From Sthenelais limicola (lineage: Eukaryota > Annelida > Polychaeta > Phyllodocida > Sigalionidae): DNA of 64,000 nucleotides. Of the stretch, positions 43,216-54,254 are shown in pieces. Both the position numbers and the translations under genes were made by a program. The notes below the pieces were generated by a model that did not search any database, was not told the DNA's origin, and saw only the letters and a program-made list of their open reading frames with translations. Where the stretch lies: positions 142,903,951 through 142,967,950 of the forward strand of contig OW804096.1 of the NCBI GenBank assembly GCA_942159475.1, in the 5' to 3' direction. Each line of letters begins with the position of its first letter. Position 1 is the first letter of the stretch.

Positions 43216-43559
43216 AGGGGATTTGCATGTCTCACTGCGCATGTCTATGACAGTGCATTCTGGGATAGATTCAGTTCAAATCTGACATACAAATGTTTAG
43301 TAACAATTTTATGGAAAATTGCAAGAATGTTTTCAACAATATCATAGGTCATGTAAAGGACCAATAGAAACCAAATGCATGATGGGAACGTTGAAGTTGT
43401 GTGTTATAGAAACATGTAAAATACATGGATATTGATATTGGACCACTGATAAATATTCCAAGCTAAAGATAATATGTTTTCTATAGATTTTACACTGTAC
43501 CATTACTCCCATAATTCCATGCGAATCAAGATTCAAAATGGCGGCTATGAAACTCCCCT
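43216..43559 (+). mobile_element. MITE family C, full copy (intron 1)
   Basis: AGGGGATTTGCATGTCTCAC to GAAACTCCCCT, with AAAATGGCGGC inside the right end. Together with 39854 it defines the family. Confidence 0.92.
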
Positions 43560-43562
43560 ATT

Positions 43563-43640
43563 GTGACTGTGTAAAATGAGTCACAAGTCGAAAAATTGAT
43601 ATTTTTCAAAGTGTTTTTTCCTTGCGTTTTCAAGGCATTT
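43563..43640 (-). mobile_element. MITE family B, short fragment
   Basis: AAATGAGTCACAAGTCGAAA to TTCAAAGTGTTTTTTCCTTG, directly after family C. Confidence 0.7.
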
Positions 43641-44046
43641 GCGTTTCATTCTGCACTTGTTCTTATAACTATTCTTTTAACTTTTCTAATTGTGACTTAA
43701 TATTTAAGTTAATTAATTCTAGTAGTGTACCTTTTGTCAATCTTTGTTCATTTATAAATCTTTACTAGTATTGATTTTCATTAGCTTAGACTGAGAATAT
43801 TATATATCACATAACGCGTGGCTAAATAAAATCATTTAATTACAAATAAACCCCACAATTATTTAAAGATATCAGTAAACCGTTGAAGGTAAGGTATGGC
43901 TAGAGAAAACTTTGACTAATCAATTAAAAATGCTGTAAACTTGTTGAGCGACACAATAGCAAGTTGCTGTATATCAGCTGAGAAGTAAAGATTTGTTCGA
44001 TTTAGCCTGTAAATGAATAATACTAAAAACAATTCTCCCCCAACAG
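43641..44046 (+). other. End of intron 1
   Basis: AT-rich, no repeat recognised, ending with the acceptor AATTCTCCCCCAACAG at 44046. Confidence 0.5.
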
Positions 44047-46275
44047 ATGAATTACATGAGTTCCATCGCCGCCGTCCTGCTCCTCGTAGGCCTAGTTTCT
44101 GCACAACCCGGGAGAGGGGGCTGCAGAATGCCGCTGTGCAGAGTGACGTATCCCTCTGGTGTCAATCAGCCGAACTGCGACAGATCCAGCGCCTGTCCAC
44201 CACAATGGTCCTCGTGTCAGGAGCTTCCTAGTCCTTCCCGGTACGACGTAGATATGCCTAGAGTCTGGGCCTGCTTGCCTACTCGTGTAAGTACTTTTAA
44301 TTGTGATCCGTTTCAGGAAAATGAGTCATAAGTCGCAAAATATGGATTTTGAGATATCACCATATTTGAAAAGAGGAGATCAAGCTGATTCCAATGAATG
44401 TAAACATTGAGGACATCTCATAAGTACTTTTATCTTTTTAGTTAGATATTTTTATTTTTGAAAAAAACGTTTGCAATATTTCTGGGTGGATAATTACCAG
44501 TGAAGTAGCTAAATATACTCAATGGGATGATCTAAGAAACGCACAGATATAATCAAGAAACAGTCTTGAAATTTGGTAGATGTATTCATACTACCATAAG
44601 GACTAGACACTCCAAAAATGGAAATATTCCAAAAAAGAGATCTTGTGAATAAACGACTTTGAAAAACACCAATTTTGCGACTTGTGACTCATTTTCCTGA
44701 AACACATCACAATTATCAACTTTCCATTCTAAACATATTATATGGGTCAGATTTTCTGAAAATGCACAATTAGCAGCTCTACAAATTCGGTAACTTCTGC
44801 TAAATTAGACTGAAAGAATATGAATAATGGTTATATCAGAGTATCTTTGGCATTGTGTTGATGAAAAATGTCTCTTTCATTGTGTTGAACTGTATTTTGA
44901 AGGTCACTTAAATTAAGATCATTTGAGAGGACTGGTGAAGGTCAATTGTACAATCTCACCTATATCCATATAATATAAAGCTAGAGCGATTTCTAGGAAA
45001 GGAGGTAGAAAAGAAATGGTAGAAAGAAGGTTTTCTTTGTCCAGAATGTTCTCGGAATTTGTTGTTTTACAAACCACTTTACTCATCTTTAGAGGTCTCT
45101 CCCCCCTCTCTGGATGTTGTCGTATGTGGTTTGTGAAGGTATTTGGGGTGGAAATGTGATTTTGAAGCCTTTTTTAAATCGGGATACCCACACTCTATTT
45201 ATAGCCTGGGAAACCCCTGTGAGATACTACGTCATTACTGAAGGGATGCAAGTTGTCCTTTAGTTGACAGATTTCCTTCAATCTCCTCTTTACCAAAATG
45301 TGTATATTAATTTCCCATACAATTTCCCCCAACCTACGTCCTGGGGTCCTAACTACATGCAGAGGAGTGGGAGAGTGAAGAAGAGGGTGTAGGAATAGGA
45401 GAGGGGGAGGGGGAGGTACATTCAATATATGAGATTTACTGCCTGCAACTTAGTCCTTTATGTTGGATCTAATATATTTTAGCTATTACAACTAAGGGAT
45501 AACCTTAACCCATATGGTTTCTGTATATTCATACTTTTGCACTTTAGAGGGCGGGGGGGGGGGGGGAAATCAGAGATGGGGTTGGGAGAGAAAAACAGGT
45601 ATATGAAAGACTGAGACGAGGGGGAGGGAAAAGAGGGAGAGGGGGAAGTCTGGGGAGAGAGGGTGACCGTCCAACATGCAGAGATGAAGTGAGTGAAGAA
45701 GAGGGTGTAGGAATAGGAGAAAGGGAGGGGGAGGGAAAGAAGAAGGGGGAGAGAGGATGTAGGGGAAGGGAGAGAGGGGAGGGAGAGAAAGTGAGGAGGG
45801 GGAGCATGAGGAAGAGGGGAGGGGGAGGGGGGTATCGGAGATGGGGTTGGGAGAGAAAAACAGGTATGAGAGACAGAGAAGAGGGGGAGGGAAAAGAGGG
45901 AGAGGGGGAAGTGTGGGGAGAGAGGGGGACCGTCCGGAGGACGGGTACTTTGCTAGTATAATATATATGCCTAGTATAACAACAACTCAGACAACTTTTA
46001 TTCCTGGTCTTAAACCACGAGGGACTCAACATTAATAATTGATTAATAAATCGTCAATCTATACTTTCACGAAAAAAATATAATTTATTTTACAGCCATG
46101 CACCGAGGATTATCAATGCGGTCAGGGATTTGTGTGTATGGCGAAGCCTCGCCGTTTCCATGACAACAGCGGACAAGATAACGAGAAGAAATGTGTTCCA
46201 GCAACCAAACCAGACTTCAACAGAGATGACTTCTGCTCCTTTGGCGGGAGAGGAGGGGGAAGACCCCAATTGTAA
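44047..46275 (+). CDS. Secreted cysteine-rich protein, two coding exons
   Basis: Exon 44047-44286 (80 codons, ending CGT|GTAAGT) joins exon 46096-46275 (after TTTTACAG) in phase 0 to give 139 residues. Residues 1-19 are a signal peptide (MNYMSSIAAVLLLVGLVSA), followed by QPGRGG. The mature part has 11 cysteines (26, 31, 44, 50, 57, 76, 82, 88, 94, 113, 127) and ends GGRGGGRPQL. The second exon has a C-x5-C-x5-C...KKC pattern with an acidic-aromatic lead, as in small disulfide modules (WAP or Dickkopf-like), but the spacing does not let me assign one. It is probably extracellular. The cysteine pattern running across the splice and the in-frame stop support the model. An odd cysteine count may mean dimerisation or a missed exon. 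Function unknown. Confidence 0.75.
44303..44710 (+). mobile_element. MITE family B with AATT TSD (intron 2)
   Basis: GTGATCCGTTTCAGGAAAAT to AAACACATCAC, AATT on both sides. Confidence 0.93.
44744..44960 (+). mobile_element. MITE family A, right end decayed (intron 2)
   Basis: GGGTCAGATTTTCTGAAAATG to AATTGTACAATCTCACC. Confidence 0.8.
44983..45956 (+). mobile_element. Non-autonomous Helitron-like element, copy 2 (intron 2)
   Basis: Same body as 19985-20643 and the same terminus, ACCGTCCGGAGGACGGGT then ACTTTGCTAG before T. The G-rich part is partly duplicated (about 45545-45680 and 45690-45950). Confidence 0.75.
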
Positions 46276-46785
46276 TCCGTTTACCATTTGCTTAAGATGA
46301 TTAGAATCGGAATACCCAATATGGCATCATAATTATGGCGTTGAGCACAAAAATTAAAAGATGCCGTCCCGATGCGGTCTTACCTGGATTCGATCTGAAA
46401 ATATAATTTTCCTTTTTATTGTGTTATCTTTTTCTAACCTACCTGGAAGTGATTTAGGCAGAATATGAAGTGTTTTTTTTTTACATATTCTCTGTTTTTT
46501 GGTGTTTTTTTTTGTTTTTACATATTATGGTAAACAAACAACATCTAGATTTTCTTTTCACAAAAGGAACATGACATAAGAGTGCATTGTACGCTTGATA
46601 TTATTTGCCAAATATGATTATCTAAAGATCTTAAGAAGTGTGATAACCGTATGAAAGTAGATCTTGACAAACGGATTATTTCACCTGTGATAATAGTAAA
46701 TATAATACATGTTTGATATCTGCCTTGTTCATGTGAGAGGAGGTTAAATTTAAGTGATGAATAAAAAGTTGAAAGCATAATTGTT
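46276..46785 (+). terminator. 3' UTR and polyadenylation signal
   Basis: After the TAA at 46273 an AATAAA lies at 46760-46765, followed by a T/G-rich stretch (TTGTTTACTGTTTATT). A second AATAAA is at about 46860. Confidence 0.55.
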
Positions 46786-46982
46786 TACTGTTTATTAACA
46801 AGTACTCTATAAGATAGTAAATAATCAGTATATCATTCTGATGTCAAGCTCTAGAGCAAAAATAAAAGTAAATAATTATGATATTTGTTTTAAATACTTT
46901 TATTGACAAAATTTCACATCCGTGATACGTTTCATTTGCCAAGTAAAAACCCAGGTTATTTAACATATCATTATGAGAATAT

Positions 46983-47390
46983 GTGACGTGTTTCAGGAAA
47001 ATGAGTCACAAGTCGCAAAATTGATATTTTTCAAAGTGATTTATTCACAAAATCTCTTAATAGGAATGTTCTGATTTTTCGGGGTTTTAACAGTCATAGT
47101 CGTATAAGTCCATGTAACAAATTTCAGGACATTATATCAAATATATCCTTGCTTTTTGAAGGCCTTCGCATGGGGTATATTTAGTTACTTTACGAGTAAT
47201 TACCCGTCCAGAAATATTGCAAACTTCTTTTTTGCAAACATAGAAATGCCAAACTAAAAATATTGAAATACATACTAGGTTTCCTAGTGTTTATTATCAT
47301 TAGAATCAGCTTGATCTTCTCTTTTCAAACATGGTGATATCTCAAAATCAATATTTTGCGACTTATGACTAATTTCCTAAAACGGATCAC
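46983..47390 (-). mobile_element. MITE family B, full copy
   Basis: GTGACGTGTTTCAGGAAAATG to AAACGGATCAC. Confidence 0.92.
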
Positions 47391-47659
47391 ACATGTATAC
47401 AAAGGCTTATATTCACAGAATGAGACTCTTCAATAACAATATCTCCTTTCAAAATTGATACAATGAAGTCAAAAGAAGAATAAGTATACTAGTAATTGCT
47501 GGAAAACATAACCCACAAGTCCAGCGAAAATGTAAAGAATTAATGATACAGTAACTTGAAGGGTTAAAATAAGAAGTTCTGTCATACTTTTGTCAGGGAT
47601 CTTGTGTCGTTTATTCTTTATTTCTGTTCTGTAGCGGTCACCTTACCATCACATTATGT
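47391..47659. other. Unassigned interval
   Basis: Nothing recognised. Confidence 0.2.
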
Positions 47660-47895
47660 GGGTCAGATTTTCAGAAAATGTACAATTGGCAGCTGTACAC
47701 GTTTAGTAAATTCTGCTAAATACGGCTGCAATTTGGCCAATACTGGGTAAATTCGAGTATATTTGGCATTGTATTGATATTAGCAATCTGTTTGGTTAGG
47801 TTGAACTGTATTTTGAACTTTTATTTTCGTCTGAAATTTGGGTTATTTGAGAAGATTGGCAAATGTGAATTGTACATTTTCTGAATATCTGACCC
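47660..47895 (+). mobile_element. MITE family A with ATGT TSD
   Basis: GGGTCAGATTTTCAG to CTGAATATCTGACCC, ATGT at 47656-47659 and 47896-47899. Confidence 0.95.
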
Positions 47896-48420
47896 ATGTA
47901 TTAGCAGCAAGACTGATCCTAGGTTGAATATGCCCAAGATGTTCAGATCCTCAAAGCACCGGTTTGTTGAAAGCTAATGTGTGTATGCATGTACCCAGCA
48001 GCTGCCCAAAGCTACTGTAGTCCAGGTGTAGCAGTTCTAATGTACCCCCCATCAGATGTACCCCCCGGTATAACTAACCTAGGTCTAATGTACCGGGGGT
48101 ACATTTGACCTAGGTCCAATATACCCCCGGGGGTACTTTAGACCTAGATTGGATATACACTGTCCCGCGCACCGTACCCGCACGATACGAAATTGGATAC
48201 GAAATTCTTGTCCCCACTTTTGATACGAAATTTTTCGTCTCAGCGTATTCGCGCGCCATTTTTCGTACCTGCGACGGGTAAATAATAACCTGGGAATGCT
48301 AAAGGATTAGGATTAGGCCGGCCGGCCAGTGCCAGACAAGCTGGCGTGACCATTAGGGCATGACGGCCACTAGTGTAGAACCACTGATGCCAAACAGAGT
48401 AAAAAAACTTACCCATGCTT

Positions 48421-48488
48421 GGGTTTGATCTAGCAACCTTAGGATTCACAAGCGAGCATCCTAACCACTACACCACAGAACCAGCTGT
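48421..48488 (-). mobile_element. tRNA-derived SINE head (pseudo-tRNA)
   Basis: On the minus strand TGGTGTAGTGG (A-box type) and AGATCAAACCC (B-box type) are about 38 bases apart, as in a tRNA gene, followed downstream by TTTTTTT. Acceptor and anticodon stems do not pair well, so it is a SINE head or pseudo-tRNA, not a functional tRNA. The remaining SINE body probably extends to about 48280. Confidence 0.6.
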
Positions 48489-48519
48489 GAGTAAGACCTC
48501 AAGGAATCAGTCTGGATGA

Positions 48520-48625
48520 TAAAAGTGTGTGTGAGAGAGAGGGAGAGAGAAACAGAGACAAGGACAGAAAGAGAAAGAGGGGAGAGGCAGACAGGAGGAT
48601 TGCAATTGAAAGAAAGTAAGAAAGA
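48520..48625. repeat. GT/GA microsatellite
   Basis: GTGTGTGTGAGAGAGAGGGA continuing as impure GAGAA repeats. Confidence 0.8.
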
Positions 48626-48899
48626 GATGGGCGGGAAAGGAGAGGAAGAGCAGGGAATGTTTTTTTTCATGAATATATATTGAATATATCCAGGTATATG
48701 AGCGATGAGAATATAAAAAAAAAACTCAACAATATTTCTTTCTGCTTTAGATAGCTCATAACTCCCTCAAAATGCGTCCGATCTGAATATAAAAATTATC
48801 CTCGAACCCCATGAATGTCAGGAAGACAGCCATGTTTTCAGATTTATAATCAGGCTATTACTTTCTTCGTAAATAATTATTTTCGTCAGCCGCATCAAG

Positions 48900-49061
48900 T
48901 CGTTCGAATTGATATAAAATGTATAGGGGACCAAGAAAAAATGCTATGTCGAAACCTTTTGTCTGTTTATATAGTACTCGTTTGTACTCTTTTGTACTCT
49001 TCAAAAAGACAAATAAAGAACATCTTATCTCATCTTATCTTAACTTATGAGTCTGAATGCA
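48900..49061 (+). mobile_element. LINE 3' end with TCTTA tail, copy 1
   Basis: AGACAAATAAAGAACATC then TTATCTCATCTTATCTTAAC. Shares GACAAATAAA plus TCTTATC repeats with 51180-51258. Confidence 0.5.
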
Positions 49062-50340
49062 GAGCTAAAAAAACGGATGATAGTTTCTTTCGTTTCTTTG
49101 GTATATTAGTATATTTATTATAGCATTACCACAGGCGTGAGAAAGCTGACCCCCAAACAAGGGGGTGGGCGCCCATACGCTTTGCGCGACATTTCGCGCT
49201 CTTTGTTAGAAAAGGATGTTTACTTCTTCCACGTTTGCACGGCAATAAATATGGTCGGAGCATGCTAATATTTTCAGACCAATGAGAAGGCGTTCTCCTC
49301 TTTCATGTGGTACCAGTTTGTACGAGATACTCCATTTTAAAGTGGCTGAGCGGGGAGTTTGAAACATTTAACTTAACTTTACACTTACATAAAAGATTAT
49401 GTTAAATGCAATCCATACAGGTTATAATGAGAAGCTTCTTCTGATTGAGAGGATACCAAATATATTGTATTTTGATTAGGCTTTGTCCCGCGAAAAGAGA
49501 TTTTAATATTGCAACATTGGCCTGCTGACCAAAATTTCTTACAGTGGGCAGTGTGACTGCCTATGCGAAGTGGACATCTCACAAAGCTACCCTTATGTAA
49601 TTAGGGGTCCATTGTCAAATGGCTAATCCTATAGGATGCTGATCCTTCAGAAAATCATCATACTCATTTAGTTTATCTCTCACAGCTTAGCAAATAATTT
49701 ACCGAATTTTATGAAACTAAAAGGAATGGATTCATTATTATCAGCTCAATACGGCCATATATTTAAATAAGCACTCAGAAGTAGTACACATTTTCCTTAG
49801 GTATACAACAATCCCATTTAAACAATTCTAAGGTACAAACATATAGGTATATATTAGCATGCCGACTATAATTTAGTATCATATGTGTATCAAATCTCAA
49901 GACATTGCATTTGAATATTTCTTGCGTTTTGAAGGTTACCATATATACATAAATATATCAATCATGGAATATAGAATAATAAAATAATTCTATTTAATTT
50001 CTGGTAGGATATACATCCTCACCAGACACCTATTTCATGCAACAATGCTAAAAGGGAATATGGATTCATATTCGCACCTAGTTATATACAGAGAAAGCCT
50101 GTGGGAGGTGTTACTTAAGACAATGGTTAGGCAAGCCTTTGGTCTGTTGGTCTTTGAATACGAAAAACGGAGCGCGAATACGGAGCATATCATATTTCGT
50201 CTCCGTGATTCAAATGGCCGTTTTTCGTATCAGAAGTTCAGGCAATTTCGTCACCACAGTTCACCAGTAGCGTCCGCGGTGCTCGGTAGACAAAAATTGT
50301 CTCACTGAAGACGAAATAACTTGCCGCTCCGTATCGCGCG
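49062..50340. other. Interior of element L, no gene
   Basis: A decayed family B-like piece (ATCAAATCTCAAGACATTGC) lies at about 49855-49935. The 87-codon ORF at 50045 passes through GATACGAAA-type repeats and is not convincing. Confidence 0.35.
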
Positions 50341-50861
50341 GGTACGGCGCGCGGGAGAGTGTACCCCCTCCAGTTTTAATGTACCCCCCGGGGGTATATT
50401 AGACCTAGGTCAAATGTACCCCCACCAGGTTCAAGTACAGGCCTGATAGACAGAACTGAATAAATTTTAGTTCTTTTGCTTTTTTATTTGCAATATGCTC
50501 CCATAGTCATTGAGTACAATGATATTTTAAGTTTAAATAAATAGAAAGAAAAAAGGATTATTATACAGAATTACAATAACTTTTATTATTAGACCCTCAA
50601 AGTGATCTTTAATTTATTTCCCATAAGCATTAGATATGACCTTCTCTCCCAATATGTTCTTTTAGAATTGCTGGTGTAAGATTATCAATGAAACAAAAGG
50701 GGGTAATTTGAACCTAGAGGGGGTCATTTAAACCTAAGGTCTAAATTACCGGGGGGGTATATTAGATGAGGGGGGTAATTTAGAACTGTTACACCGGCAC
50801 AGTGCCACCCGCTACCTGCACACGGCAACGGCACAAGCCTGTGTATTACCTGAACACACAT

Positions 50862-51096
50862 GGGTCAGATTTTCAGAAAATGTACAATTGGCAGATGTAC
50901 ACATTGAGTAAGTTCTGCTAAATTAGGCTGTAATATGGTAAATACTAGGTAAATTCGAGTATATTCGGCATTGCATTGATTCTAGCAATCTGTTTGGTTA
51001 GGTTGAATTGTATTTTGAACTTAACTTTCGTTTGGAATTTGTTTTTTTTTAGAAGATTGGTTAAGGTGAATTGTACATTTTCTGAAACTCTGAACA
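50862..51096 (+). mobile_element. MITE family A
   Basis: GGGTCAGATTTTCAG to CTGAAACTCTGAACA, with ACAT near both flanks. Confidence 0.88.
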
Positions 51097-51179
51097 CACA
51101 TACCGGAACAATCTTCACTTAAAATTAAAGGTAACCGCCGGGAGAAATGGAATTAATTTTTCATATAGGCACGTAGACC

Positions 51180-51258
51180 CTTTTGTCGTTTCATATTGTA
51201 TCCTGTATTAAGTCAGACAAATAAACAATTCTCTTATCTTATCTTATCTTATCTTAAC
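51180..51258 (+). mobile_element. LINE 3' end with TCTTA tail, copy 2
   Basis: AGTCAGACAAATAAACAATTC followed by four TCTTA units and TCTTAAC. Confidence 0.55.
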
Positions 51259-51379
51259 AGTGTAGGCATATATGCGTCCGGTACTGTTCCGGTATTGTGC
51301 GGATCACCACCGGCCACATCGTTACAGTGTACTCTTTCACGCAGCTCCTCATAATACTAAGTGCCTTAGACCTGATTAA

Positions 51380-51600
51380 AGGATCAGTCAACGGGTTCAT
51401 GGTCATTTTTAGGACAAAAAACTTCATGGAGGCATAAATACAACACCCAAGTCTCGATTTTTTTACTTCCATTTATGTCTAACTTATAGTCACTTACAGG
51501 CATAAATTGAGAAATCCTAGTTGAAAAAGTCTGTTTAGCACAAGAGGGCACTGAGAGTGCTGTGTGACATCATAAAGCTGCGCCAGAAATGAACATAATA
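51380..51600 (+). mobile_element. MITE family D, left part
   Basis: TTAA at 51376 then AGGATCAGTCAACGGGTTC. Matches 53019-53377 (opposite strand) up to the interior, then lost. Confidence 0.75.
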
Positions 51601-51780
51601 TCTCTACCTTCCCCTGTGTTAACAAACTTAATTTCCAGGCTAAACCCAGGCTAAACCCTGCTACCGACCAGGGTTTAGCTTAACCCCAATTCATGAACTT
51701 AAACCCAAACCCAAAATGACTAAGAAACGGTTTTAACCTGGGTTTATTTATTGACACTAAACCCAGGTTTAAACTATAGG
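51601..51780. repeat. AACCC-rich inverted motif cluster
   Basis: CTAAACCCAGGCTAAACCCTG and GGGTTTAGCTTAACCC-type motifs repeat in both orientations. Possibly a fold-back element. Confidence 0.4.
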
Positions 51781-51783
51781 GTT

Positions 51784-51814
51784 TATGTATGTATGTATGT
51801 ATGTATGTATGTAT
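51784..51814. repeat. (GTAT)n microsatellite
   Basis: About seven GTAT units. Confidence 0.9.
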
Positions 51815-51829
51815 AGTGTTTATTTCCAG

Positions 51830-52193
51830 TTTCGACATAATTAAGTACAGATAAAGGTAATAGTAACAATAATTCTGGAAATGGGTCTCCCTTTCTATGG
51901 TAGCCTTAGCTCTTCCAAGGGGTCCCTTGTACATTAGTTAATTAATTACAATAGTTTCCATGCAAAGTATACATATTCAGTGACATTAGAGTTAGGTAAG
52001 TTATTGTAGGGACATTTCCCTATGGTTTTATATAATAAAGTTGTTGTATTACATTTGTTGTTCACTATCTTATTTTCTAGGACCCTCAGTAGGTGGTTGC
52101 ATTCTAACGAACACTTCACGTACTTTAGGTTATTTGTGTCCATGGATGGTTCGGCGGAGTCTCAGTTGAGACTGCGCTTTCCCATCCTTATGT

Positions 52194-52230
<37 letters not shown>

Positions 52231-52840
52231 GACCACAATGATAAATCAATTGCAATACAGTAACACAACGTAAGCGGTGGATGGTTTGCATTCTAAAGAA
52301 CACTCTTGTTCACCGCTTATTTTGCCGCTGGTATACACACGGGTTGGAGGCATTCTGACGAACACTCACCGCTGCGTGTGTAGTCCGTGGGCAATTGCTA
52401 CATCAGCTATCTTCAGGATGTTCTTAAGTATTAAATAGTACGTTGGCGAGGGAAAGAGGAAAGGTGGTAGTCGTCGTTGTAAGTTTTCAATGGGGATAGC
52501 CTCTATTGTTGATGCAATTGAGGTCGTGGCGGCAGTTCTTGGGCCCCTTCTCCTTGGGCTCCAGAATAGGAATAATATTCCGCTTCTAGGAATATTTTAA
52601 ATTCGTCTATCGTGGAGCAATTTCTTCCTTTTACTGGTAACTTATTATAGAGGGTCGGGGCTTGTACCATGAAGGATCTCCGTATTCTCTCAAGTTTAAG
52701 TTATGTTTCAACCTAGGTTTAAGGACTAAGAAACCGGGTCCGGGTGTTATCAGTCCCGCCTACGAGAGCTTTGTTGATATATTGAATAAAGATGCGGTGT
52801 AGGGAAAAAAAACAAAATTAACAAAGTGCAGGTCATTATC
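51830..52840. other. Unassigned interval
   Basis: Has an (AT)n tract at 52200-52227 and three segments with GCATTCTRACGAACACT spaced about 120-220 bp (52097, 52289, 52348), an unexplained dispersed repeat. No gene. Confidence 0.4.
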
Positions 52841-52841
52841 T

Positions 52842-53441
52842 GGGTCAGATCTTTAGAAAATGTACAATCAGCAACTCCACACATTTTTAATCAATTATGC
52901 TAAATTTGACATACAAGTCATCAAAATTAGGTATATTTGTGTATATTTGGCATTGCCTTGATTTAACTAATGCGTTCCGCTATGTTGAATTGTATTTTGA
53001 TCCATACTTTTCTCTTAAAGTGTCAGTAAACCCCCAAATATTATGAGCAAATCCATTTCCTTGCTAATATTGAAATGTAACCACCCCAGTTTTACTTAAT
53101 TCAAGTTATTATTTAGTGAGTTTTACCCATTTAAAGGAGTGAAAAAGTAGTTCCACAGTTTGACACTCCATTCAAGGCGCCACTGTTTGCCTACGTCATA
53201 AGGTGCGCCAATCTTGAAATGTACATGCAATTTCAACTAGGATTTCTCAATTTATGCCTGTAAGTGACTATAAGTTAGACATAAATGGAAGTAAAAAAAT
53301 CGAGACTTGGGAGTTGTATTTATGGCTCCATGAAGTTTGTTGTCCTAAAAGTGACCATGAACCCGTTAACTGACCCTTTAAATTTGGGTTATTTGAGAGG
53401 ATTGGTGAAGGTCAATTGTACATTTTCTGACGATCTGACCC
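52842..53441 (+). mobile_element. MITE family A split by family D
   Basis: GGGTCAGATCTTTAG to CTGACGATCTGACCC, interrupted within CTTAAATTTGGG. Confidence 0.9.
53019..53377 (-). mobile_element. MITE family D nested in family A, TTAA TSD
   Basis: AGTGTCAGTAAACCCCC to CCCGTTAACTGACCCT, with TTAA at 53015-53018 and 53378-53381. Family A elsewhere has a single TTAA at this point, so this shows the duplication directly. Confidence 0.9.
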
Positions 53442-53766
53442 ATGTGTGTAAACTTGTACTGCTTATTGTCACAAGTTATCAATACATTCAAATCGAGAAT
53501 AAAGGGAATGTCATGTTGATATACAGTGATTACTCTGGATATACAGAATCAATGGTAGAGCTAGATCAGGGAACGAAGGTGACTGATTCTTGAATTAAGT
53601 AATTAGGTGGGTCATTAGCCCACTAATGAGAACAGCAAGAGAAGTTGTCAGTACAACTGTTCATTAAGAACTGGTCCTTTATTCAGTGGGTATAAAGCAG
53701 GTAAGGTTACATTTAAGGTCACATGACAATGTAGGCCAATCAGGCCGCACGTACTATGGTTACATA

Positions 53767-54239
53767 TGTAGTGATATTCAATACTCTAGGTGTCATTGTA
53801 TTTCATACATTGGAGCTGTTGATTAGTTCCACTGAATAACAACAGAGGTCACTACTGTTTGCTGTACTGCTAAGCCATTGCTTTTATATCTGATCAATCT
53901 ACATGATCAATGTAACTATTACCTATCAAGACTTAGGTATAGAGTTCAATACTATTTACCATAATGTGTCAATATGTGTATAAGTGTCTGTGATGCATTC
54001 CTCATCCCTCAACATGTACTATTTCATGATGTTGTTGTATATGTATGCAGTATGTTTTCATTAAACACCATGAACTCTTAGGTAGCTGAATTACCTAGGA
54101 GCCCTCTGAGCCTGTGTTTCAGGCAAGAGGCCGGCGGAGGGTTGAGAGAATAAACCTAACATTGGTTGTGCTTACAACATTTGAGTTATGGTTGTTCTTT
54201 GCTAAGTCCGAACCTGGGTTGTGTAAGAAAAACACTACA
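53767..54239 (+). repeat. 5' LTR, 473 bp
   Basis: TGTAGTGATATTC to AACACTACA; GAGAATAAACC near the 3' part may supply the polyadenylation signal. Confidence 0.95.
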
Positions 54240-54241
54240 AT

Positions 54242-54254
54242 TGGTGCCGTGACC
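54242..54254 (+). other. Primer-binding site
   Basis: TGGTGCCGTGACC begins 3 bases after the 5' LTR and would pair with a tRNA 3' end; the tRNA was not determined. Confidence 0.75.

Larger units (their letters stand above)
44287..46095 (+). other. Intron 2, filled with transposons
   Basis: 1.8 kb with GTAAGT donor and TTTATTTTACAG acceptor. Family B begins 16 bp inside the donor, followed by family A and a Helitron-like element; about 85% of the intron is mobile DNA. Confidence 0.7.
48025..50795. mobile_element. Large TIR element L, about 2.8 kb
   Basis: The left end GGTGTAGCAGTTCTA followed by repeated GTACCCCCC blocks faces the right end AGGGGGGTAATTTAGAAC then TGTTACACC. Subterminal inverted segments include GACCTAGGTC, and GATACGAAA near 48187 with TTTCGTATC near 50221. 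A third GTACCCCC cluster at 50360-50430 suggests a nested or duplicated end. No transposase is recognised; a SINE and a LINE tail lie inside. Confidence 0.65.

Noticed and set aside
45195..46035. Pro/Ser-rich and Gly/Glu-rich ORFs in the GGGGA tract
   Set aside because: Compositional ORFs within a Helitron-like element in intron 2.
48421..48488. Functional tRNA gene
   Set aside because: A- and B-box-like motifs are present, but stems do not pair and the sequence continues as a SINE body.
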